Of a stretch of 64,000 nt of DNA, positions 46,985 to 59,700 are shown one piece after another; the first letter of the stretch is position 1; every line of letters begins with the position of its first letter. Source of the stretch: Amphiura filiformis (lineage: Eukaryota; Echinodermata; Ophiuroidea; Amphilepidida; Amphiuridae); the NCBI RefSeq assembly GCF_039555335.1, contig NC_092631.1, positions 15,166,305 through 15,230,304 of the forward strand, given 5' to 3'. The translations under genes were made by a program, and so were the position numbers. The notes under the pieces are model-generated. The model was given only the letters and a program-made list of their open reading frames with translations, made no database searches and was not told the origin of the DNA.

Positions 46985-48985
46985 TTCAAAAAAGTGCTCC
47001 CTTCAATCTTCAGAACAGGGAAAGGCCACTAGCCTAGTGTTTACCCCAGCACTTCCCTGTTCAGACTTTCTGTTTGTCTGTTTTGTAATGTCAGAGAGGG
47101 GTTGTCATGGTCCCATATACTGATATACTAGGCCAGTGCCAGTCAAAAGGACATTTCACCTTGAGTAAATGTTTACATAACTAATTGGGTCAAGATGTGT
47201 GATATAAAGTGTAAATGAATGAGATGTTTGTTCATAGTCAGGGTTGCCAACCAACAATTTGGTAGCCCAATTAGTTCTGATTTGGGAGAATTTGAGACAC
47301 TATTTGCTCATGGCTCGTGCACAGAAGTAAGGGCCTATAGACAGCACAAGCCCAATTGGTGCTAAAAGCAACACTGAAAAGCAGACATTGTAGCCGAACT
47401 GAAACAGTAAAGTTCAACATCTCTTTTACAAATTCGCACGATCAAGGAGTTTGTAGTGTTTGTAATATGAAAAGCACCACAAACAGTCTGCATAGGAGAC
47501 TATTCCATGAAATTTGGTAGAACTTTTCATAAGAAAATGCTCCAAAAATAATACTTTCTGTCTAAATTTTTTAGCTAAATAAGTAACAATCATGAACCAT
47601 CATGCAAAGATCGCCGCCTCAAATTACCAGATCCATTGCTCAAACGATGTAGCAAGAGAAAGAAAAAAACATACAGAAAAATGGACCATGCCTAGAGTTC
47701 ATTGTGCTAATACAATGAGCTAAAAAGTGAAGAGCAAAAAGAAAAGGATAATAAGCGCTAGCAACTTAAAAAAGCAACTTCTTCAAACATTTTACATTCT
47801 GTCAAATGACCCAGATGTGCTGAACAGAATCTTAAACTACAATTTAAACTACACATAATATATGCAAAGAATCATGTACAAGGAACACACTATTGCCGAA
47901 CTGATCAAATGCATTTAACACAGCATTATTCTCTATACATGTAGATTGCTATCTTCTGAAGGTAGCTAGTACACTACTTTTATTTACAAAATGTGAACAT
48001 TTTTAGTGATTAGTGACATTTACTGCGCATTATCCTTTATATCTAGCTGACTAATTAAATCCATGCTTGATAATTACAAAATTGAAATATACAGAAGTTG
48101 AACCCAATGAAAACTATGAAGGTCATACTCTTATGATTGATTTAGCACTTCAAAAATATAATTTTGGTAAAAAAATAAAGCTATTAAAACTTTTATACAA
48201 ACAGCTATGTACACTACTACCTATCAAGGAATTCAATATTTTTCTCACAGCTCTGTTATTTCTTACGGTTCTTGAGGGATTATCAGTGATTTGCTAAACC
48301 AGAATGCTGTAAAAATTCATCAAATTCTGATATTTGCATTTTTTGAACCAGTAAATTGAAACATCAGAGAACTGACAAAAAGAGTTCATATTTTGACACA
48401 TTTCAAGAATTACAATCTTATTGCCTCTTCCTAAGAAAATGACAGCCCCTATGTATGAGTATTCTCCTTTAGGATATCTCAAATTCTGTAAGGTTGAGCC
48501 AACATCATGTCTGCTTACATAACAGAGTCCATATACACTTCCCTTTCCTAGCATATACATTGTTATTATTTGGCTGTTTGACAAAACGGGTACACCCCGT
48601 TAGTCCGAGTTACCTTAAAAATTTGGACTGATGGTGGTTCGGACTGATGGTATTTTGGACTGACGGGAAGACCCCAACAAAACCAGAGAGCTTCCAGGAA
48701 TTGCCAGTGAGTATACTATATTTAGAAAAACAATAATGCACATCCCTTGAGCAGAGGTGGGAGAAGCATTTGATTACACATGGTGATCATAATGTGTAAC
48801 CATCTTCCTACAGTGTGATAAGAGAGAGACACCATTAGTAAGATAGAGGAATAACAAGAAAACCTAACCCACATTGGAACATACATACATAATTATATAT
48901 GACATGATTGAGGAAAATGAGTCAATGCTGCTAATATCGATTGCTGTTATTGTTTTCAGCAACTGATAAATTTATATCTATAACT
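46985..48985. other. Intergenic, no gene seen
   Basis: The region from 47780 onward aligns in pieces with 14680-15330 downstream of gene A. No supported coding region; the plus-strand ORF at 48067 is in this shared non-coding block. Confidence 0.5.
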
Positions 48986-48989
48986 TGGT

Positions 48990-49285
48990 AAGCACTGTGA
49001 CCTAATGGTTAGGGTGAGAGCTTCAAAATCAAAGGTTGCGGGTCAAGCCCCACCACGGCCCTAGGGCAAGAGAGCTTAACTCCCAATTGCCTCACTCCAC
49101 CCAGATGTAAAATGGGGAGCTGCTGGGGCTGTAATCACAGTCTAAGTCTGCTGAAAGTACATGCACATCAGTTGCAGACTTGGTGAAGTGGAAATGATTA
49201 TGATAATTATAGCCTAATGGCAGTGGAATAATTGTTGAAGTGTACTGGTACTACCAGCGTAGTGCATGTTAAATCACCAACATTT
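48990..49285 (+). mobile_element. tRNA-derived SINE, copy 2
   Basis: The A box (TGACCTAATGG) is retained; the B box is decayed to GGGTCAAGCCC. The body shares AAAATGGGGAGCTGCTGGG and TACATGCACATCAGTTGC with copy 1. Confidence 0.75.
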
Positions 49286-49617
49286 TTATTTATTTATTTA
49301 ACATGAAATTCAATTTTGTATGCAAAACATATCATTTTGGAAGCGCTTAACTGATTTACTCATTTACCTTGATCATGCACATGTACAAAGCATACAATAT
49401 TACTCAACTTGGCTAAAGCCAGGATATACAACAGATCAAATGAATTTAGCATAGCATTATCCTCTAAAGATTGCTATCTTCAGAAGATAGCTACATACTC
49501 TTATTTACAAAATGTGAATATTTTATAGTGACATTTGGCATCCTTTTATTTGTCTTGACTCTAGGAGACTAAATAAATCCATTCTTTGAATAAATTTACC
49601 AGGTCGGTAGTTTATCC

Positions 49618-50454
49618 ATAACATTAAGCATTTCATCACATCAAGACCAGTCAAAACTTATGTTTCTGGACATTTCATCAGCCATCGGTTGACTTCATCA
49701 GCAGTGTTGCTGTTTTGAAGTGCTGTGTGATATTGATCCAGCAACCCTCAGAGTTTGACTCGCATCATTGACTGCTTCAAAGTTCTTGTGCAACACAGGA
49801 TTGTATAGATGGGAAAGTTGATAGGCCCCCTCATCTCTGTTTACGAGCTTGCCACTGTTCCTCCGAATCCAGATTGCTTCTTTGATCCATCTTGTTTTGC
49901 CGTTTGCTTCCATAATCCATATCTATTGTTGGCCCTTCCCAGTTTATTACAGGATCAGCCCTTGCAACATGGTCAGAAATATCTGATCTGGTTTGTTCAG
50001 TTTCTGATTTTTTTTCTGTTAGATCTGGTGAATTTTTATTTAGATGCCTTCTTCACTGCTCCCTTGTGCTCAGATAACCTAGTCTTAAATTGTCTACCGG
50101 TCTCTCCAATATAGGACTTGTCACATGATTAACAAGGGATCTGGTAGACTATGTCTGTGCATGACATATGGTCCCTCTTGTCTTTGGGTTGACTAGGAGG
50201 TTGCATAGAGTACAATGGGATCGCATGGTAGTGGCAACGTTGTGTATTTTTGCAGAACTCTCTGAACTATCCTATACAATCCTGATGTTGCAAAAGAACT
50301 TTGACACAAGGAATGATGTTGCTCAAAATCCTAGGGTTGCCAGATCAATATCGCACAGCACTTCAATACAGCAACATTGCTGACGAAGTCAACCGATGGT
50401 CCAGAAATGTTAGGTTTTGACTGGTCTTGATGTAATAAATTTCATCATGTTATA
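49618..50454 (-). mobile_element. Penelope-like element 3' ends, head-to-head, at the gene B 3' end
   Basis: The minus strand encodes DIVYQIPC, SCDKSYIGETGRQFKTRLSE (GIY-YIG) and NRDEGAYQLSHLYNPVLHKN. The plus strand at 50290-50383 encodes the mirrored C-terminus (KNFDTRNDVAQ ... SISHSTS). Both ends continue into inverted flanks with CTGATGA/CTGACGA ... GAAA motifs. The repeat AAATAAATCCAT flanks the insertion. Confidence 0.85.
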
Positions 50455-50512
50455 AATAAATCCATATTTGTTTATAACTGTCTTTTTACAAAATTTCAAC
50501 AGAAGTTTCTTG

Positions 50513-50702
50513 TTATTCTTGAATAGCCTGGTAGGTTGGCAACTCGGTAGTATTAGGGATTTCATAGTCTCCATCACTCCGCTGATGAACTGGGTTTGCA
50601 CGATGGTTGTTGGGGCTCAAATTCAACATTCCAATATGTCTTGAGTAATAAGGGCTTTTGTCTTCTGAATGTGCACAGGTCTCGAAACTTGGACTTGGTT
50701 GC
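50513..50702 (-). CDS. Gene B cytoplasmic tail exon and stop
   Basis: A 190-nt terminal exon with 62 tail residues and TAA at 50513-50515. It aligns to the gene A tail ([25 protein letters not shown] conserved). The PPxY motif is reduced to LPTY and the end is YQAIQE, which still fits YxxI. A Penelope-like retroelement begins about 60 bp past the stop. Confidence 0.9.
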
Positions 50703-53700
50703 CTATTGAAAAGAAAATAATGATGATATAATAATTAGACTAGAACCATGGTTACGGGGAAATTTGAATTAATGAAAAATGCTAATTAATAATATGCAAA
50801 TTTATTCATATTTGGGCGATTGGCTTTATCTAGTATGCAAATTTATTCACACTTATTAAATTAGCCTATTTAAAAATTTTATTGAGCTAATTAGGCCTAT
50901 ACATGTTTTGCTATATTTAAAAAACAATTTTTAAGAAAAATCTGACCAACTGTCTCTATCGTCCACAGGGTGAATGACAACCAAACAAGTATTTTTTTTG
51001 CTATGATTGTGATTGAAATTCACAAAAAAGTAAAAGACTAATAGTTATGATCCAGGGATGTATGGGATGTATAAGGTAATAATTATAGTAACTGCCTCCT
51101 TTGGCCTCCATGGACCAGATCGTGTCATAAATAGAGCATGGCGAGCAGGAAATTGTGCACATTTTAATGTGTCTGTAGTGTTTTCAAAAGTCTTTTTAGA
51201 GTGTGTTACTTTAAGGGTGCCCTGTGCCAAAAATCACTTGCCCCCCTTTTGACTTGCCAACAAATTCTTACCCCCCATTTTATCCTTCACCCAGGGCTAA
51301 TACATATTACACAGCCCCTAAGTGACTACACCATCATGCCACTTAAGCATTCATTCATTTTCAGAATTAAAATTCTATGCAGCTGCAAATTTCTGCCCCA
51401 CAGAAAGAATATCAAGATATTGTGCTATGTCGAAGATTTACCTTTTACAGAATTGCTTAGTCAGCAGAACACCAATGGTCAGGATAAGCAGTGTACCAAT
51501 TACTGCAACGGATATAATGACAGCTAGCCAAGGCATATTATTACCTAAAAAAGGAAGATGACCAAACACATTAGAAGTAGAATGGATAATTATATATGAA
51601 TCATCTGGTCCTTTTAGTTGTAAATATGGTACAAAACATTCAGGTTAAGGGTAAACATCTGTATCACCCGATCGAAGTCAACAACCTCTTGAAAAGGCTC
51701 GATATGAAGGATGGGAGCTGCCATTAGGATGCTGGCAACCATGACCACCAGCACCCCCAAAATGCATCCATTATGGCATTCTATTTGATACTGGACACAT
51801 ACAATGACATATGTGTGATGGGTGCTCAGTTGTGTACAGGCCTACAGTTCCAGGGTACCTGATGGCAGCAGAGTTATGGCAGCTTGCATAGTTTTACCTA
51901 CTGCTGAAATGACTGGCTAGCTCATATTATATAGGTCCCTGAGATTAGTAGCCTATTACATATTAATTATTATTACACCTCATACATATTCATGAGAGAA
52001 TGACACCAATTCATTGGTCAATCGCAACTTGGAAACAACCCAAGTAGATTGACCTATCACCAGTATGACCTATCTTACTGGACGATAGTTGTTCCCCCTA
52101 TTCACGATATCATCATCCTTAGTAGTTCATACACCCTTTTGTAAGCATGTTTTTGATCTCAAGGTAGGACTTGGCATTTTATATTGTATCATGGTTCTCC
52201 ATATGATTAATGGGAATTAACCAATTTATTATAGCAACAACAGAAATGTCAGCGTCCATGGAAAGAATCCTTGCTGTCTGTAGCAGAAATTACCGAACTA
52301 TTTCTGCAAAAGGATGCACCTAAACACCCAATTTAAGATTCATAAAGCTGTGAAGCTGTTCAAGACGTATTGCCAGGAGAAGGGGATCGTGCCAAGAGGA
52401 GCTCTCAAATCCAAAGCTTAACTTCAAGGTAGGCTTAGCATAAACTTGGTGAATTGGCCTAGCCCTGGGGCCTTAGCCTAGCGCCTATTTTCTTATTAAA
52501 ATGTTATGGTGTCATTCTCTCATAAATATGTATGAGGTGTAATAAAACAAATACTACATGGTATTTTCAGGAAAATAGGGTCACTATATTTCCCTCGGTA
52601 CTGGCTACAGGCCTACCACCCCTCACCCTTTGGGTTTGGGTTAGTAGGCCTGTAGGCACCTCGGGAAAATAGTTTCCCATATTTCCCTTCAAACCATGTA
52701 GTATTTGTATACTCTCACCTGATACTGATATTCTACATATGACTTACTTGTCTGTCTCACAGTGAGTGCCAGTAAACCCTGCCAAACACACACATGTATA
52801 ATTTCCTTCTATCTGTGTAATACACTCTGCGCCATTCTGACATGAATTCACTGGATCACAAATACTGACAGCTGAATTGGAGAGGGAAACAATAATTAAC
52901 GTAAGGATATATCCGATATCTTATGAGTACTTTAGTGGTAAGAATACATTTCAAATCTTATGAGTACTCAACTACTTTGGCATGAGTATGAGTACTTTGG
53001 CAAGAGTACAAGCACAAGTACAGTAACATATCTTTTTAGCTAACTGTATGCATTGTATCCAAGCCAGTCGGCATGGATATTTTATCTATATAAGTAAGTT
53101 GATCAGTTATCGTGTTTAAGCTGCAGAGCGAATCAACAAAAATGTAGGCAAAATATGCAAATACAGGGTGATTTAAAATGAACTGTACCCAACTTCGCCC
53201 AATTTCTTTTATATATTTGCGGCGATTGTACATATAAAACAAGAGCACCAATGGCGCTGTGGCTCTGCGCTTTTTGGTGACAGTGAAAGTAATTGTTCTT
53301 TGAGTCGATTGTGCAATGTGACAGATCACATTCAATGGGTACATCTGGTTGGTTGGTAGCTATCTCATTTGCAGAGCATACAAGAATACATCAATCAATT
53401 TAGGGAATTACTATTAACGACATGGATCGAATCTGGTGGAATTGATAGAAATGGGTCCAAATGGACGAAACTGATCAAAATGTATCAAAATACATAAGCC
53501 AATGTCAAGAATAGTGTTGTCTGAATAAGGTTTTGGCTATAATTAATTAGTGACTGTACCCACCAAGTTTAATACCTATACGACAGTTTATACTAATTTG
53601 ATCTCAGTTGACCCCATGTGACCCTGAAATGGCCTTCCAAAACTTTGGCTCTAAATAGTGACTGTACGCACCAGGTTTCATGCCTATCCAACAGTTTTTA

Positions 53701-56700
53701 CTCATTTGACCTCAGATAACCCCTGGTGAACCCAAAATGACCTTCCAAAAATGTGACTGCAAATGTTGACTGCATCCACCAAGTTTCATGCCCGTCCAAA
53801 TGTTTTTACTAAATTGACCTCAGATGACCCATGGTGACCCTGGAATGACCTTCCAAACATTTGGCTCTAAGTGTTGACTGTACCTACCATGTTTCATGCC
53901 CATATAACAGTGTTTACTAATTTGACTTTAAATGACCCCTGCATAACCTCAGGTGACCCTGAAATGACCTTCCCAAAATTTAACTCCAAATGTTGACTGT
54001 ACCCACCAAGTTTAATGCTCATCCGACAGTTTTTACTAATTTGACCTCAAATGACCCCTAGTGACCCCAAAATGACCTTCCAAAAATTTGACTCCAAATG
54101 TTGACTGTACCCGCCAAGTTTCATGCCCATCCGACGGTTGTTATTAATTTGACGTCAAATGACCCCTGGTGACCCCAAAATGACCTTCCAAAAATTTGAA
54201 TCCAAATGTTGACGGTATCACCATGTTTCATGCCCATACAACAGTTTTTACTAATTTGACCTCAGATGACCCCTGGTGACCCCAAAATGACCTTCCCAAA
54301 ATTTGGCTATAAATGTTGACTGTATCCACAAAGTTTCATGCCCGTTCAAAAGTTTTTACTAATTTGACCTTAGATGACCCCTGGTGACCCGAAATGACCC
54401 TCCACAAATTTTACTCCAAATGTTGACTGTACGAGGGCTGTCGAGTGCAGATCCGTCGGAACACGCTTTTCAATACGAAATAAATGCTAACCTCATCGTG
54501 ACATCATCCAAGCAGCAAAGTTCATTTCCTATTGAAAAAGCGTTATCCGACGGATCTGCAGACGACCATTCTGGTACCAACCAAGTTTCATGCCCATACG
54601 ACAATTGTTACTAATTTGACCTCAGATGGCCCATGGTGACCCTGAATTGACCTTCCAAAAAATTTGACTCTAAATGTTGACTGTACTTAACAAGTTTCAA
54701 GCACATATAACAGTTTTTACTAATTTGACCTCAAATGACCCCTGCATGACCTCAGGTGACCGTGAAATGACCTCCCAAAAATTGGGCTCTAAATGGTGAC
54801 TGTACCCACCAAATGTCATGCCCATCAGAAAGTTTTTACTAATTTGACCTCAGATGACCCCTGGTGACCCTGAAATGGCTTTCAAAAATTTTGACTCCAA
54901 ATGTTGACTGTATCCACCAAGTATCATGCCCTTTTGACAGTTTCTACTAATTTGACCTCAGATGACCCCTGGTGACCCCAAAATTACCGTCCCCAAATTT
55001 GGCTCTAAATGTTGACTGTACCCACCAAGTTTCATGCCCATACAACAGTTTTTACTAATTTGACCTCAAATGACCCCTGGTGACCCTGAAATGACCTTCC
55101 CAAAATTTGGCTTTAAATGTTGACTGCACCCACCAAGTTCCTTGCCCATACAACAGTTTTTACTAATTTGACCTCAAATGACCCATGGTGACCCCGAAAT
55201 GACCTTCCCAAAATTTGGCTCTTACTGTACGGGCAAGTTTCATGCCCATACGACAGTTTTACTAATTTGACCTCAGATGACCCCTGGTGACCCCAAAATG
55301 ACCTTCCAAAATTTGACTCCAAATGTTGACTGTAGCTACCAAGTTACATGCCCATCCAACAGTTTTTACTAATTTGACCTCAGATGACCCCTGGTGACCC
55401 CGAAATGACTTTCCAAAAATTTGACTCCAAATGTTGACTGTATCCACCAAGTTTCATGTCCATCCGACAGTTTTTACTAACTTGACCTCAGATGACCTCT
55501 GGTGACCCCGAAATGACCTTCATAAATGTTGACGGTACCCACCAAGTTTCATACCCATAGTAGTTTTTACTAATTTGACCTCAGATGACCCCTGGTGACC
55601 CCGAATTGACCTTCCAAAATTTGAAATGTTGACTGTACCCACCCCAGTTTCATGCCCATACGACAGTTGTTACTAATTTCGGAAGCAATCGGGTCAAATT
55701 ATTATTTTTTTGTAACTTTTTCTGATTGGGGAATTTTTTTTAAAAAGTGATTCCCCCCCCAGGCTGTCATTGATTGCTTGACATTCCTTTTGATTTCTCT
55801 CAAAAACTTAGTTCATGATTAATATTGTACAGCTAGAGTAAAACATTAAACTTGGCAACTTTCAATCAACATGATCAATGAAACCACTAATTTCAGTCAC
55901 ATTTTTTAATTCAATAATTATGTACATTTTATTTCAACTTTTCTATTTCTGCCACCCCCCTTATGAATTATTCATTCATAACTGTGATGACCTTGGGACC
56001 GTCCAATTAGAATCAACATGATCAATCAATGCGCCGTAAGGTCATGACCCTTGTGTGGTGAAACCAAAATAAACAGTCAAAAATGGCGAGATGGGTCGGC
56101 ACAGTCGATGTAACATCGACCAAATAAACCGTGGTCTTGAATTTCTTAAGAAGTCCTGGCCTAAAAAACTATGTTGTTTTTCAGGAGAAAACATATTAAT
56201 CTTTGATATTCTGAAGTATAAAATTGTTGGGCAAAGTGGAACATCATTTATTTAGACTGTTTTTGCTATAGAAAAATACGAAAAATTTTCAATTTTGCGA
56301 AGAGGGGTAAATCCCATTGAAAATATAATTTTTCCTCAGAATCATGTCCACAATATGGTTTAATTTACTGCTTTTAACTATATTCTAACAATTAAATCTA
56401 CAAAGAGCGTGATGAAATACGAACAGCTTGCATGACTTTTCGGTCCGTGTTCAGATAACAGGTGCACTTGACTTGCCAAAGAAAAATAGTGCAATCCGTC
56501 TATTTCCGTCATCTTCTCACAACTTAAATTATACAGACCAAAATAATCTCTAGCACACACAGGGAACCAAGCAAAGCGATTGAAATTGCTTTCGTTTCTC
56601 ATGACGATTTCGGACTTTTCTTTCATAAAATAACTACTTTCCCACCTCATTTCAACCCAATATGGAGTGCAATCGATTGAAAAATAACTTTTAGAAAGTT

Positions 56701-59700
56701 AGAACTCAATTTTAAAAGCACATATCGCACACAGAAATAACCTTAGCATAAAAAAGCACCATCGGAAGTGGCCGAAAAATGAACCAAAATACACCGTCCA
56801 CTTAGTGCGATCACGATGGCTCGTCAAGCAAGCTTGGAGCCAAAAACTAGCATAGAAAGCAGTGATAAGTATTTTGATTACAGGACAAAATTATGAATTA
56901 CCCTTAAACGTGGTCTAGTTGAAATTTGGCAAATATCACTAACATTTGTGTGTCTGTTGAACCCTTCGATGTTTTCTACTTATATAAAATATATGTTTCA
57001 TTTTGTTTTGAAGTCCCAAGGCATGTCAAGGAGCTCAAATAGGACCACAATATTTATCCTGAATAAGCAGCTGGACAACCACGTCTTGAAACCAATCTGT
57101 ATTGGATTTAATCAACATATCTTAACAACCAAAAACCACATTTTCATCAACTAACTTTTATTTTGTAGCTTAGATTTCAGAGTATATCATGGGTAATTTC
57201 AATATCCTGGCATGTATGGTAAGAGAGATGTGATGATGGAGGTAGAACTTTTGAATGACCCTCGTATGTAACAATGTCTATAATGACTATGAAAAGTACA
57301 AAAAAGTACACTCTTGAATGAGAACATTTAATATTGTCACATTAAATGAGTTGGTCAAGTAATATCTGCCAATCAAATAATCTACTTGCATCCCAGTACA
57401 TCTGATACTAAGTTGGGAGGTCCTTCAAATAATTTACTTTCATCCCAGTACATCTGACACCAAGTTGGGAGGTCCTTCATAGCCACATTTGAATCAAAAT
57501 ATGTAATTATAATAGCTTATAATCAAGAAACACCAAAAGGAAACCAGAGGTGTCCACTATGATTGATCCTTACCATTTTCACACAAGGGTCCACCAAAAC
57601 CTTGCTGACATTGACAAGTAAACATGTTGATTCATCCACACAAACACCGCCATTTAGACATGGGTTCGATGCACATTCATCAATACCTACATGGGTAGGA
57701 AGTCATTAATAAGTGAGTGTAAGAAAGGTGTACATGCAAGCAACGTGTCAATCCATCTTAAAAAGTTGGGAGGGGCACATTTGGCCTGAACTACAAAACA
57801 GTGCCTACCACCACCACTTTTATTCCACCACCCACTATTACCCCACCACCCTACCCCAAAGCCACCCTATTCGCCAACATTAAATCACCACCCATTGTTA
57901 CCCCACAGCCTACTACCCTCCAGCAAATCTTGAAAGAGAACATTTAACATTGTTACATCAAGTGAGTTGGCTAAAGGTATTGGTTTTATTGAGAATAAAG
58001 GTATTGGTTTTAGCCCCTGGAGTGTATCTATCGTCTCATATAACACGATGTCGCCCGTGTTATATGAGACGATAGATATACGACAGCGGCTAAAAACAAT
58101 ACCGAAGTCAACAACCTCTTGAAAAGGCTCGATATGAAGGATGGGAGCTGCCATTAGGATGCTGGACCACCAGCACCCCCAAAATGCATCCATTATGGCA
58201 TTCTATTTGATACTGGACACATACAATGACATATGTGTGATGGGTGCTCAGTTGTGTACAGGCCTCACGGTTCCAGGGTACCTGATGGCAGCAGAGTTAT
58301 GGCAGCTTGCATAGTTTTACCTACTGCTGAAATGACTGGCTAGCTCATATTATATAGGTCCCTGAGATTAGTAGCCTATTACATATTAATTATTATTACA
58401 CCTCATACATATTCATGAGAGAATGACACCAATTCATTGGTCAATCGCAACTTGGAAACAACCCAAGTAGATTGACCTATCACCAGTATGACCTATCTTA
58501 CTGGACGATAGTTGTGCCCCTATTCACGATATCATCATCCTTAGTAGTTCATACACCCTTTTGTAAGCATGTTTTTTGATCTGCGAAGGTAGGACTTGGC
58601 ATTTTATATTGTATCATGGTTCTCCGTATGATTAATGGGAATTAACCAATTTATTATAGCAACAACAGAAATGTCAGCGTCCATGGAAAGAATCCTTGCT
58701 GTCTGTAGCAGAAATTACCGAACTATTTCTGCAAAAGGATGCACCTAAACACCCAATTTAAGATTCATAAAGCTGTGAAGCTGTTCAAGACGTATTGCCA
58801 GGAGAAGGGGATCGTGCCAAGAGGAGCTCTCAAATCCAAAGCTTAACTTCAAGGTAGGCTTAGCATAAACTTGGTGAATTGGCCTAGCCCTGGGGCCTTA
58901 GCCTAGCGACTATTTTCTGATTAAAATGTTATGGTGTCATTCTCTCATAAATATGTATGAGGTGTAATAAAACAAATACTACATGGTATTTTCAGGAAAA
59001 TAGGGTCACTATATTTCCCTCGGTACTGGCTACAGGCCTACCACCCCTCACCCTTTGGGTTTGGGTTAGTAGGCCTGTAGGCACCTCGGGAAATAGTTTC
59101 CCCTATTTCCCTTCAAACCATGTAGTATTTGTATACTCTAACCTGATACTGATATTCTACATATGACTTACTTGTCTGTCTCACAGTGAGTGCCAGTAAA
59201 CCCTGCCAAACACACACATGTATAATTTCCTTCTATCTGTGTAATACACTCCCCACCATTCTGACATGGATTCACTGGATCACAGTTACTGACAGCTGAA
59301 TTGGAGAGGGAAACAATAATTAACGTAAGGATATATCCGATATCTTATGAGTACTTTAGTGGTAAGAATATATTTCAAATCTTCTGAGTACTCAACTACT
59401 TTGGCATGAGTATGAGTACTTTGGCAAGAGTACAAGCACAAGTACAGTAACATATCTTTTTAGCTAACTGTATGCATTGTATCCAAGCCAGTCGGCATGG
59501 ATATTTTATCTATATAAGTAAGTTGATCAGTTATCGTGTTTAAGCTGCAGAGCGAATCAACAAAAATGTAGGCAAAATATGCAAATACAGGGTGATTTAA
59601 AATGAACTGTACCCAACTTCGCCCAATTTCTTTTATATATTTGCGGCGATTGTACATATAAAAAAACTAGCATAGAAAGCAGTGATAAGTATTCTGTAGT

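Larger units (their letters stand above)
56850..58102. repeat. Duplicated block, part 2 (copy at 59668-60947)
   Basis: Nearly identical copies from AAAACTAGCATAGAAAGC to GGCTAAAAACAATACC, including the EGF-b exon. Confidence 0.9.

Noticed and set aside
48067-48297. 76-codon plus-strand ORF
   Set aside because: The paralogous block at 15.1-15.3 kb has lost the frame, so coding is not conserved.
53036-53344. 102-codon minus-strand ORF, repeated at 59460
   Set aside because: It lies in the duplicated intron block with no domain, no splice-bounded structure and no similarity to the gene family.
57574-57686. Single-base sequencing error as the cause of the EGF-b frameshift
   Set aside because: The same deficit occurs in the second copy at 60418-60530; not fully excluded if the copies were cross-polished.
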